Shown here one piece after another: positions 25,377-32,346 of a DNA stretch of 48,578 bases. The notes under the pieces were generated by a model, which was given only the letters and a program-made list of their open reading frames with translations, was not told the origin of the DNA and did no database searches. The position numbers were made by a program, and so were the translations under genes. Origin of the DNA: Bacteroidaceae bacterium (GTDB taxonomy: Bacteria; Bacteroidota; Bacteroidia; Bacteroidales; Bacteroidaceae); NCBI GenBank assembly GCA_016280445.1, contig JAEEGS010000021.1, positions 1 through 48,578 on the forward strand, in the 5' to 3' direction. The stretch's first letter is position 1. Each line of letters opens with the position of its first letter.

Positions 25377-26259
25377 CCTCTGCACCATCTTCTTGCTCAT
25401 AATAATAGGAATAGTCGATGCCCTTCATGAACAGCTCGCGGTCGTCAATGCGGTCAGTCAGGGCATGTTGGAGCAAATGCTTGATGGCGTTGGCATCAGT
25501 CACACTTCTGCGCATCGCTTCAAGGTACTCCTTCTTGTCTATCTTGCTCCAATCCACACACATCTTCAAACGTTTCTTAAACATCAAATCAAGCCAGATG
25601 CGTGTAGAGCGTCCATTTCCCTCCATGAAGGGATGAGCCACATTCATCTCCACATACTTGTTGACAATCTCCTCGAAAGTATTCTCTGGCATCTGCTCAA
25701 TAGCATTTAGATTTCTTGGCAGCAATTCCGCACGACAGAACAGCGTACCATCTTTCCAAATCGTCTTTGTCCGTATCTGACCTGCAAAGTCATAAAGCCC
25801 ACCAAAGAGGTAGGCATGTATCTGTTGCAGAGCCTTTACCGTCCCAGGTTCCATGCTGTCAAGTATTCCACTCTCTATCAGAGTATATGCCTTCTTCTTG
25901 CTCTGTCCGTCAATACTATTGTCGCTATAAACAAACCAGTCGAGGAAGGCAGTTGCACGATGATTGGGATAGTGCTTCGCCAGCGTCTGCACACACTCCG
26001 CATCCAGCGTATCAGCCACACGTTGCTTGCCATCAGGAGCCTCAAATTTGAAGTCGTGAGTGATGCTCACGAGTTGAACGCCATTAGCCTTGAGTTTCTT
26101 TTTCAACCATCGCCAATAGTTACCCGCTTTCACATAGTCATCTTCGTCATTGATGGCACGCACAATGTCTGTAGCCGAGAACCACCACTTGCTGTGTTCC
26201 TCGTCCCATACGGCTCGTACCTCATAGTCCTTATAGAAACGAATAGACTGTTTACTCAT
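25360..26259 (-). CDS. Bro-N / Fic fusion protein
   Basis: A 299-residue two-domain protein. Residues 1-110 resemble the Bro-N (viral/phage DNA-binding) domain: YEVRAVWDEEHSKWWFSATD, NYWRWLKKKLKANG, then ADTLDAECVQTLAKHYP. Residues 125-260 form a Doc-like Fic domain with LFGGLYDFAGQIRTKTI and the full active loop HPFMEGNGRSTR (209-220). No (S/T)xxxE(G/N) inhibitory helix is evident, unlike the neighbouring Fic. It starts five bp after the rhuM stop, so the two form a pair. RhuM or the Bro-N domain may control activity. Phage sensing or toxin function is inference. Confidence 0.83.
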   Translation of the reverse strand: MSKQSIRFYKDYEVRAVWDEEHSKWWFSATDIVRAINDEDDYVKAGNYWRWLKKKLKANGVQLVSITHDFKFEAPDGKQRVADTLDAECVQTLAKHYPNHRATAFLDWFVYSDNSIDGQSKKKAYTLIESGILDSMEPGTVKALQQIHAYLFGGLYDFAGQIRTKTIWKDGTLFCRAELLPRNLNAIEQMPENTFEEIVNKYVEMNVAHPFMEGNGRSTRIWLDLMFKKRLKMCVDWSKIDKKEYLEAMRRSVTDANAIKHLLQHALTDRIDDRELFMKGIDYSYYYEQEDGAEVVEDK

Positions 26260-26264
26260 ATTTC

Positions 26265-27269
26265 CTACCGTTTTGTATCACTCAGTTTCTTTTGTTCCCT
26301 CTCAAATTGCTCCAAGAAATGAATCTCAACAGGTGTCAGTTCATTGTTCGTCCGCTCCTTGAACTTGTCGTATTCGGCATCAGCCTTCGCTTTTGCCAGT
26401 TGTGCAGAGACACGTCCTGCGTGGGTCAGAATGTCTTTCCGGGAGATACGCAAGAAATCATCGAGAATGGCAATCCAGTCTTTCATATACATAGGACGAT
26501 GCTCCTCTGCTTGAAGTTCCGCAAAATCGAGATACAGGCTGACAATACGATTTAGCGTCGTTATTTCTTCCTGCGATAGATAGTTCTTAGCAATCTCTGC
26601 GTCCGTTTTCTTGGGCAGAGCACCAGTCCATGTAGTTAACCCCATAAAATCCTTCTGTGCATCAGCCCGTTCATAGATAATCTCTGCTGCCGTATGCCCA
26701 TGCACAGAATAATGCATCTTGTTCTGCACCGTTTTGAAGAACTCCTGCGTCATCTCCACACGTGGGTCATAGTCAATGCTAAGTGCATAGATTTCAAGCA
26801 CCTTCCTATAGAACACCTTCTCCGAAGAACGGATGTCGCGGATGCGAGCCAACAGCTCATCGAAATAGTTTCCACCACCAGCTCGCTTCAGCAGGTCATC
26901 GTTCAGAGCAAACCCCTTCACGATATATTCTTTCAGCACACCCGTTGCCCACATACGGAACTGCACACCACGATAGGAATGTACACGATAGCCCACGCTG
27001 ATAATCATATCGAGGTTGAAGTACTCTACATTATAATTTTTACCATCTCGGGCAGTTGTTGCAAAAAACGCAACAACTGAATGTTCGTCCAGTTCTCCCT
27101 CCTCAAACACATTCTTAATATGCCTTGATATGGTGGATTTATTGCGTTGAAACAACTCCGCCATCTGGTCAAGGTTGAGCCACACCGTCTCACCTTGCAA
27201 CCTCACCTCAATACGAGAATCCCCATCAGGAGTTTGATATAACAATATTTGTCCTTTATCTTCGTTCAT
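26265..27269 (-). CDS. rhuM: RhuM family protein
   Basis: A 334-residue RhuM-family protein, first named in a Salmonella pathogenicity island and often found beside Fic/Doc genes. Visible: QILLYQTPDGDSRIEVRLQG, a helix-turn-helix-like LDQMAELFQRNKSTISRHI (DNA binding), VVAFFATTARDGKNYNVEYF, GYRVHSYRGVQFRMWATGVL, and a helical C-terminal half. The ATG at 27269 is preferred. It lies about 17 nt after TACCTTTG (27287-27294), so the leader is very short. The upstream in-frame ATG at 27299 would precede the promoter. It is followed five bp later by the Bro-N-Fic gene, so RhuM may be its regulator or partner. Confidence 0.87.
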   Translation of the reverse strand: MNEDKGQILLYQTPDGDSRIEVRLQGETVWLNLDQMAELFQRNKSTISRHIKNVFEEGELDEHSVVAFFATTARDGKNYNVEYFNLDMIISVGYRVHSYRGVQFRMWATGVLKEYIVKGFALNDDLLKRAGGGNYFDELLARIRDIRSSEKVFYRKVLEIYALSIDYDPRVEMTQEFFKTVQNKMHYSVHGHTAAEIIYERADAQKDFMGLTTWTGALPKKTDAEIAKNYLSQEEITTLNRIVSLYLDFAELQAEEHRPMYMKDWIAILDDFLRISRKDILTHAGRVSAQLAKAKADAEYDKFKERTNNELTPVEIHFLEQFEREQKKLSDTKR

Positions 27270-27286
27270 AATTCTCCTATTTTTTG

Positions 27287-27294
27287 CAAAGGTA
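27287..27294 (-). promoter_or_regulatory. -7 box of the rhuM-fic pair
   Basis: Minus-strand TACCTTTG, 17 nt ahead of the rhuM ATG. There is no clear -33 TTTG. Confidence 0.6.
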
Positions 27295-27390
27295 ATCAAC
27301 TATTTTCATTTTCGACACTCCCTGATTCAATATTGTTTATGACTGCTATCACATTTGACTGTAAGTCAGCAATAATCTCATCCTTCAGAC

Positions 27391-27927
27391 TTAAAGCATG
27401 TAAATATTTTCTTCATTAAGACCTTGATTCATTTCTATATTAGTATGAACAATATCTATAGCTAATTGCAAAGAACGTACTTTACGTCTAACGATATCGC
27501 TTTTGCCGAAATCAAAATAATTGAAATCAGTATCAAGGAATCGTTTCAGATACTCAGATGCATAAGACCTAACTTTCCCCCGATCCTCCTTCAAATACTT
27601 ATTATCAAAATACTGGTTCATGACTTGGCAAAATGACTCAATAGCTTGTCTCTTCAATTGTATGAGCAGTAAGTCCTTCTGAGCTTTTACCTCAGCTTTC
27701 GAACGATTTTCATTTATCCTTGAAATAGCTATTGTTAATTCAACTAAGATAACGATATTGATAATTGCCAACAATGGCATCAGCAATCCATTGATATATG
27801 TACCAAAGTCGCTCCAATCCTTTGCTTGGCAACTAAAATCTCCATGGAAATTCCCAAAATAGAAACCGATGACTAAGGTCGTACATAAGGCTATTGCTAA
27901 ATAGATAATTATTTTAAATCGTTTCAT
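27391..27927 (-). CDS. Two-TM membrane protein with coiled coil, abortive-infection-like
   Basis: A 178-residue protein with one N-terminal membrane helix (about 5-24), a short loop, a second helix (about 47-68), then a long charged helical region. The loop and second helix read DWSDFGTYINGLLMPLLAII, a pattern (FGxYxxGxxxPxL) I associate with putAbiC-type membrane proteins of phage-defence loci. That assignment is by eye and tentative. The protein is shorter than full putAbiC members and could be truncated. Codons are AT-rich compared with the rarA side. The promoter TTTG-N19-TAACTTTG is at 27969-27999. It lies between the rhuM-fic pair and the CRISPR array. Confidence 0.6.
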   Translation of the reverse strand: MKRFKIIIYLAIALCTTLVIGFYFGNFHGDFSCQAKDWSDFGTYINGLLMPLLAIINIVILVELTIAISRINENRSKAEVKAQKDLLLIQLKRQAIESFCQVMNQYFDNKYLKEDRGKVRSYASEYLKRFLDTDFNYFDFGKSDIVRRKVRSLQLAIDIVHTNIEMNQGLNEENIYML

Positions 27928-27968
27928 ATATCTCTCTAATATTTGTTGACTTACTCATATTCTGCTTA

Positions 27969-27999
27969 CAAAGTTAGAATTATTTTCACATCGGCCAAA
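27969..27999 (-). promoter_or_regulatory. Promoter of the two-TM gene
   Basis: Minus-strand TTTG (27996-27999), 19 bp, TAACTTTG (27969-27976), with a leader of about 40 nt. Confidence 0.7.
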
Positions 28000-28099
28000 C
28001 AAACTCCTTCATCCAACTTTTAGGAAGGGATATTGCATAGGCACTAGGATTACCTTTCTTGAATTCACCTCTCGAAGTATATTTCTTTTCTCTATTCAC
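27986..28099 (-). pseudogene. Short AbrB/MazE-like remnant next to the CRISPR array
   Basis: Thirty-seven codons from a GTG give a product containing KKGNPSAYAISLPKSWMKEF. This looks like the swapped-hairpin DNA-binding domain of SpoVT/AbrB-type antitoxins (pattern xGNSxAxxLPKxWxxxxG), but it stops right after that core. It begins inside the degenerate terminal CRISPR repeat and overlaps the promoter of the two-TM gene. It is probably a decayed antitoxin or regulator gene; chance coding cannot be excluded. Confidence 0.35.
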
Positions 28100-28514
28100 A
28101 AGCAGAGGTTAACCACAACTTTAATGATTGCCTTGATCTCCGGCACGCTCTTGTATCTACCATCTTTATTGGGGTTAACCACAACACAAGACGGGTGAAG
28201 CATCATTCACCTGACCTTGTATCTACCATCATTATTGGGGTTAACCACAACACGCCAGAAGGAATACTATTTTGGTCTATCTTGTATCTACCATCATTAT
28301 TGGGGTTAACCACAACTATGAAGGAGAGTTAAAGTAACCAGAAGGTCTTGTATCTACCATCATTATTGGGGTTAACCACAACAACGACAGATGAACGAGT
28401 ACGAGATGCTTCCTTGTATCTACCATCATTATTGGGGTTAACCACAACTTTTGTATCCAAATACTTGCATATCTTTTGCTTGTATCTACCATCATTATTG
28501 GGGTTAACCACAAC
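28084..28514 (-). CRISPR. CRISPR array: six 36-bp repeats plus one degenerate repeat, six spacers
   Basis: Repeats start at 28150, 28216, 28281, 28347, 28413 and 28479, each 36 bp. On the plus strand they begin CTTGTATCTACCATC and end GGGGTTAACCACAAC. The repeat at 28150 has one substitution (CTTTATT for CATTATT). A seventh copy at 28084-28119 keeps only its last 13 bp. Such decay marks the leader-distal end, so the array is transcribed on the minus strand, like the nuclease gene to its right. Spacers are at 28120-28149, 28186-28215, 28252-28280, 28317-28346, 28383-28412 and 28449-28478 (30, 30, 29, 30, 30, 30 bp), and all differ. The repeat ends are partly complementary (TTGT/ACAA). No Cas1 or Cas2 gene is in the window. 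Confidence 0.96.
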
Positions 28515-28701
28515 AATTTCCTGACAATATATTAGTCATCAAGAGGATGGCATCCATTTGGTACTTTCAGAACTTGCGCTATACTCTCACGAACGAATCC
28601 GCTACCTGTTATTTTGCATTTCTGATTCCCATTTGATATTAGCAGCCAACGCTCCTACGAGCGATTAACGACTGCAAGGCTTTACAACACCTTATTATCT
28701 T
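28515..28701 (-). other. Spacer between nuclease gene and array: possible leader or guide scaffold RNA
   Basis: A 187-bp stretch with no gene and no TAnnTTTG box. On the minus strand it contains a stem-loop with outer GCAG/CTGC pairs and inner CGCTC-GTAG-GAGCG (28642-28675), and a small GGATG/CATCC stem nearer the array. I found no stretch clearly complementary to the repeat, so a classical tracrRNA is not shown. A leader or an omega-RNA-like scaffold is possible. Confidence 0.4.
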
Positions 28702-30309
28702 TTATTTGAATGCGCCTATTGTTGTGCGCTCATTTTTCTTTTTCCCTTGCAAATATAAATCCATTTCTTCCCGTTCCAAACGACAGAAGGTTGGATAATC
28801 TTTCTGCATGGTTGCAACATCATAGTCTTTCGTTGAGTTGCCATCAGCGTTGAGGTGTTGTAGGTTAAATGCTGCCAACAAATCTCGCTGATGCTTATCA
28901 CCATTTGACAAGGCTATCACTCTCTCTCCTAATCCGTGCTCTGTGAACTCTCCATTGGTGAAATCAAACCTGCTGGCTGCATTTTTCACCTCCACTTTTC
29001 GGAATTCTCCTCCTAACGATTCCACCTTATTCTGCAAGATGGTTGCAAACATCGAAGGTGCATGATTCGCCACAGACTTTCCGAATCTCTTTTTGCTTTG
29101 AATCTTGCCTTTCTTGTTGATTTTGGTCTCTTTGCTCTTTCGTGTCCAACTACTAACAGGGTTGTTCTCCACAATGAAGGTGTCACCTAATGGCAGCAAG
29201 GCATTGGCAGTCTCAATGTGTTGTGCCTTACGAATGGCTGCCTGCTTGCGCAACAATTCCTTTCGTTCTTCACGGAGTTTCTTGTATCGTTTGGAATCGT
29301 GCCATACTCTACGTTCTCCGCTTTTGCGAGAAATGGGCTTGATTGTCCCATCTTCGTTGAAATTCTGCGGATTATTGGCTCTTCGGCTTCTATCCATTTT
29401 TCTACTAACACGATTCAAGTTTCTTTGTATGTCGTCACACTTATTAGCAAGTTTGTCAATGGATACTTTTTGAAGAGACGATACAGCAATAGTGGATGGA
29501 CCCAAATCAATACCCACACATCCTTCTCCCAAAGTCCTTCCCTTCTGTGGTTTTTCACCTTCAATCGTCATCTGCAAATAGTATTTGTTGTTGCCACGTA
29601 TCTGCTTTCTGACCACATTCAATATTTTAATGCTATCAAAGCCACTCTTCAAAGCGTACATTTCATATTCAGTCAACGGCTTCCCTGTCCCGATAGGCAA
29701 AGTGATGTATTTTGCAAATTGACCATTTCTACCATTGGTCTTGATAACCAATTCCATCGTATCAAGATGAATGGCCATTCCTATAAAACTAATATTGTTT
29801 TTCTTTCTGCTTCCAAACGTATTCAGTTCACCATATTTCTTAAATGCCACTCTTTTAGCATCTCTATCATAGAGGAACTTGTTCCATGCTGACCACATGC
29901 TGCTTGCAAGTCTTTCAAGCATGAATGAGTTTATGCCTAAATCCGCATACGTTTTGTTCGCTCCAGCAGGCAATTTCCCCAACTTGGAGATGTAACCATT
30001 GAAACCATCCAATTTGGCCCCATTGCTTTCGCTCATGGAATAAGGGAATTTGATGGCAAAGGGTTCTCCATTCCGACCTACCACCTCATTGTAATAGAAG
30101 GGATGATTTCTGAAAAACTCCCTTTTATCCCTATATGTAGTACATTGTCTGAACTCATTCATCTGCTCAAAATACTTGTATTGACGAATGAGTTTCTTTT
30201 GTACATAATTATAGATTTGGCGAAGATACTCGTATCGCTTGTCGAGAATATCTGCTTGCCATTTCTCGACCTTCAAAGGAAGCTCCAATACGAATGTCTC
30301 TTGTGCCAT
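28702..30309 (-). CDS. Compact TnpB/Cas12-like RuvC nuclease (candidate type V CRISPR effector)
   Basis: A 535-residue protein with a split RuvC nuclease: GIDLG with Asp268 (RuvC-I), FIVENN with Glu381 (RuvC-II) and HQRDLLAAFNL with Asp476 (RuvC-III). An Arg/Lys-rich helical stretch (290-365) lies between I and II, as in TnpB and small Cas12 proteins. Residues 1-250 form the recognition and wedge part. The segment where TnpB carries a CxxC...CxxC zinc ribbon (about 440-475) has no cysteine; it reads NAASRFDFTNGEFTEHGLGE instead. The size is near Cas12f. It has its own promoter (30338-30367). A 36-bp-repeat CRISPR array lies 187 bp behind on the same strand. No TnpA or transposon ends are seen. 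RNA-guided DNA cleavage is inferred. A free TnpB with a chance neighbour array is the alternative. Confidence 0.82.
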   Translation of the reverse strand: MAQETFVLELPLKVEKWQADILDKRYEYLRQIYNYVQKKLIRQYKYFEQMNEFRQCTTYRDKREFFRNHPFYYNEVVGRNGEPFAIKFPYSMSESNGAKLDGFNGYISKLGKLPAGANKTYADLGINSFMLERLASSMWSAWNKFLYDRDAKRVAFKKYGELNTFGSRKKNNISFIGMAIHLDTMELVIKTNGRNGQFAKYITLPIGTGKPLTEYEMYALKSGFDSIKILNVVRKQIRGNNKYYLQMTIEGEKPQKGRTLGEGCVGIDLGPSTIAVSSLQKVSIDKLANKCDDIQRNLNRVSRKMDRSRRANNPQNFNEDGTIKPISRKSGERRVWHDSKRYKKLREERKELLRKQAAIRKAQHIETANALLPLGDTFIVENNPVSSWTRKSKETKINKKGKIQSKKRFGKSVANHAPSMFATILQNKVESLGGEFRKVEVKNAASRFDFTNGEFTEHGLGERVIALSNGDKHQRDLLAAFNLQHLNADGNSTKDYDVATMQKDYPTFCRLEREEMDLYLQGKKKNERTTIGAFK

Positions 30310-30337
30310 CTTATTCTTAGGTTTTAGTTTTCAATCG

Positions 30338-30367
30338 CAAAGTTACGAATAACTATGCATTCCACAA
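30338..30367 (-). promoter_or_regulatory. Promoter of the Cas12-like gene
   Basis: Minus-strand TTG (30365-30367), 19 bp, TAACTTTG (30338-30345), about 28 bp before the ATG. Confidence 0.75.
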
Positions 30368-30404
30368 AATAAGAGAAGTTTTTTCTTGGCTTCTTCTGAG
30401 AAAC

Positions 30405-30488
30405 TTATGCATCCTCATCCACGAGGTGCTTCTGTCCTATGTAGTCGTCCAACGTCTGCGGACGCAATCTCTCGGCTAATGGCTGCAT
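30405..30488 (-). pseudogene. rarA 5' remnant at the island edge
   Basis: Twenty-seven codons beginning MQPLAERLRPQTLDDYIGQ continue KHLVDEDA and stop. They match the start of the intact rarA at 24525, with silent codon differences at residues 2 and 3 and Gly to Asp near the end. The remnant begins 11 bp behind the DUF6078 gene, the spacing expected for an operon neighbour. This copy therefore probably marks the original place of rarA before the island entered. The silent differences mean it is not a fresh duplication. Confidence 0.88.
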
Positions 30489-30489
30489 A
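30414..30489. repeat. Island-flanking direct repeat, right
   Basis: 76 bp match 24451-24526 with three mismatches. Confidence 0.92.
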
Positions 30490-30499
30490 TCAATCGGAT

Positions 30500-30943
30500 T
30501 TAGAGGTCAACCTCATATGCATCACATTCGAGGGGCACAGACACGCCGTTCTCCTGCAGCAGCGCATCAATCTCCGCCTTCCGTTCGGGCGAGATGCGCA
30601 ACACCCCTGAGCGGTAGCGCCCGTACTGGGTGCGGCTGTTGAAATACGCCTGCAACACAGCATAAGCAGCCTTCGCCTCCTTGTAGGAAAGAAGGTCGAA
30701 ATATTTCTCGAAGCCAACCCCATAAATGGTGCCAAACGAATCCTTGAAGAACTGGCACTTGTCGCCTTCCATCGCGATGGCATCAGGATTCACCATCTGC
30801 ACGGTTTCCAAACTCTTGCTGCACTTCCTGCGCACAATCTGGCGCAGACACACTTCAGCCGACGGGCAGTCAGCACGCATACATTGCACCACCTTCTTCT
30901 GAAGTTTCTCGATATTCATTGTTGGTTTTTCCATATCACTCAT
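30500..30943 (-). CDS. DUF6078 family protein
   Basis: A 147-residue soluble protein that I place in DUF6078, a Bacteroidales family of unknown role. It has a cysteine pattern CMRADCPSAEVCLRQ followed by RRKCSKSLETVQMVNP, and CQFFKDSFGTIYGVGFEKYF. YRSGVLRISPERKAEIDALL follows in the C-terminal third. The four early cysteines could bind metal. The start could also be the Met at codon 4 or 9. The promoter is at 30960-30990. Before the island came in, rarA probably followed this gene in one operon. Confidence 0.75.
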   Translation of the reverse strand: MSDMEKPTMNIEKLQKKVVQCMRADCPSAEVCLRQIVRRKCSKSLETVQMVNPDAIAMEGDKCQFFKDSFGTIYGVGFEKYFDLLSYKEAKAAYAVLQAYFNSRTQYGRYRSGVLRISPERKAEIDALLQENGVSVPLECDAYEVDL

Positions 30944-30959
30944 TATTTACATTCAACGG

Positions 30960-30990
30960 CAAAGGTACAAATTTCTTTTCAATCCACCAA
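30960..30990 (-). promoter_or_regulatory. Promoter of the DUF6078 gene
   Basis: Minus-strand TTG (30988-30990), 20 bp, TACCTTTG (30960-30967). Confidence 0.75.
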
Positions 30991-31062
30991 GCATTTCAGC
31001 ATTTCTTCACACGAGCATCTTCTTTTTCCCCACACAAACACCCTCGTTTGAAACCCCTATTT

Positions 31063-31147
31063 TGTAACATTTGTAACACACGCAGTGTTACATCTGTAAC
31101 ATACCCACTGTTACATTTGTAACACTGGCACTGTTACAAGTGTAACA
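31063..31147. repeat. Four 16-bp palindromes spaced 23 bp
   Basis: TGTTACA-NN-TGTAACA occurs at 31086, 31109 and 31132. A fourth unit at 31063 has TGTAACA in both halves. Start-to-start spacing is exactly 23 bp, about two helical turns. The same words occur at 16434-16572. Confidence 0.88.
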
Positions 31148-31273
31148 CAACAGCATCCTCAAAAGCAACATTTCCTGTCACACTTCTACGCTTCTTCCAT
31201 CTGCCTTTTGACAAAGATGCGGCACAACGCTCCTGATTTATCTGTAGCCAACAATAATAAAAACCTTAAAAAC

Positions 31274-31305
31274 TTGGTTTGATTCAAAAAGAATCACTAC
31301 CTTTG
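31274..31305 (+). promoter_or_regulatory. Promoter of the secreted protein gene
   Basis: TTG (31274-31276), 21 bp, TACCTTTG (31298-31305), ahead of the ATG at 31342. Confidence 0.7.
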
Positions 31306-31341
31306 CCCTGAAAACGTTTCACCCACAAAACCGACAAGAAC

Positions 31342-32052
31342 ATGAAAACGACCAAGGAACTCCTCACACAACTCGCATTCGTCATCATCGTTGTACTGTG
31401 CTCCCTCCCAACCGCCCAAGCACAGAGCCAGGAGAACCTTGTGGACAGGGTCAGCAAGGCGGTGGGGGTGACGCTACCAGATGGGTATCAGGGAAAGGTG
31501 AAGGAATATGTGAATAGCAGCAAGGTGCTGGAAGGAAGCGGTGGCGAGTTCACGGAGCAGTTCATCAAGGGACAAATGAAGGAAAACTGGGGCATCAGCA
31601 AGCAGAACCAGTTGCTCTTCATCTGGGATGCCATCTACGAGCAAGTCACCAAGAAGAACTTCTACGACGGAGAGGACGGAAACAAGCAACGGCTTGACGA
31701 TTTCGAGAACGCTTTGGACAATGTCGAAGCATGCGGAAAGAAATACAAGCAGGGGTATATGGAGTATATGCAGAGGAGGTCGGAAGAGGCAAAGAGGAGG
31801 TCGGAAGAGGCAAAGAAACAGTCGGCAGAGTGTGCTACAGATGGCTTAAATCAAATCATTCGTTACTATCTCCTTTGTGTAAATTACCCGAGTGCTGTGG
31901 TATCCAATGAAGTAAAAGAAACGGCAGAGTATGCAAAGCATGTCATCGGAAGATGCAAAGAATACAACATCGACTACAAAGCCATCTTATGCAAGGAACT
32001 TGGAGAAGAGAAGAAAGTCAACGAACTGCTCAAGTTCTACGGAATAGAATAA
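31342..32052 (+). CDS. Secreted helical protein, function unknown
   Basis: A 236-residue exported protein. The signal peptide ends with SLPTAQAQ, and cleavage is probably after AQA. The mature part is mainly helical, with a short internal duplication RRSEEAK-RRSEEAK (about 150-163) that looks recent at DNA level. There are a few cysteines, and the C terminus is EKKVNELLKFYGIE. I do not recognise a family. It is preceded by its own promoter and, 200 bp further up, by the palindrome array. The toxin-antitoxin operon follows with a separate promoter. Confidence 0.75.
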   Translation: MKTTKELLTQLAFVIIVVLCSLPTAQAQSQENLVDRVSKAVGVTLPDGYQGKVKEYVNSSKVLEGSGGEFTEQFIKGQMKENWGISKQNQLLFIWDAIYEQVTKKNFYDGEDGNKQRLDDFENALDNVEACGKKYKQGYMEYMQRRSEEAKRRSEEAKKQSAECATDGLNQIIRYYLLCVNYPSAVVSNEVKETAEYAKHVIGRCKEYNIDYKAILCKELGEEKKVNELLKFYGIE

Positions 32053-32065
32053 TTCTTCTGCAACA

Positions 32066-32097
32066 TTTGGTGAAAGAAAGAAAAAGTATTACCTTTG
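32066..32097 (+). promoter_or_regulatory. Promoter of the DUF3791-DUF3990 operon
   Basis: TTTG (32066-32069), 20 bp, TACCTTTG (32090-32097), 24 bp before the ATG. Confidence 0.82.
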
Positions 32098-32121
32098 TAG
32101 CCCAATAATGAAAATGAAGAT

Positions 32122-32346
32122 ATGAGTACTGAGCAGAAAAACAAGCTGACATATATCATCTACTGCATCAACGCTTTCGGTGAAAAATATGGTTTGTTGC
32201 CCAAACAAGCCTATGCTTACTTGAAACGATATGGTGGGCTCTCTTTCGTTGACGAATGTTATCCAGCGGAACACACCCTCTCTTTGGACGACGCCGTCAC
32301 CGACATGTCTGTCGTATGCAAAAGAAATGGAGGAGGTTTGTCATGA
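32122..32346 (+). CDS. DUF3791 protein (probable antitoxin-side partner)
   Basis: A 74-residue helical protein with the DUF3791 pattern KLTYIIYCINAFGEKYGL, AYAYLKRYGGLSFVDECY and HTLSLDDAVTDM. DUF3791 genes usually precede a DUF3990 gene, as here. The stop overlaps the DUF3990 start by four bases (ATGA), so the two are translationally coupled. By position and size it is the likely antitoxin or regulatory partner. This is inference from the pairing. Confidence 0.85.
   Translation: MSTEQKNKLTYIIYCINAFGEKYGLLPKQAYAYLKRYGGLSFVDECYPAEHTLSLDDAVTDMSVVCKRNGGGLS

Larger units (their letters stand above)
30944..31341. other. Intergenic region with operator-like palindrome array
   Basis: This 398-bp gap between divergent genes holds no gene. 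It contains the minus promoter at 30960-30990, four TGTAACA palindromes (31063-31147) and the plus promoter at 31274-31305. Confidence 0.7.

Noticed and set aside
28316-28516. Two short minus frames within the CRISPR array giving repeated VVNPNNDGRYK-like peptides
   Set aside because: They are only the translated CRISPR repeats; the periodicity comes from the array.
28515-28701. tracrRNA anti-repeat next to the array
   Set aside because: I searched both strands here, and also 27928-28083 and 30310-30410, for a stretch complementary to either half of the repeat and found none convincing.
28702-30309. Nuclease as an IS200/IS605 transposon accessory TnpB
   Set aside because: No TnpA gene or subterminal palindromic ends are visible around it; the flanks are the array and the rarA remnant. 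Kept only as an alternative in the feature entry.
24451-30489. 76-bp repeats as a simple transposase target-site duplication
   Set aside because: Far too long for a target-site duplication, the copies differ at silent positions, and no transposase or integrase gene lies inside.
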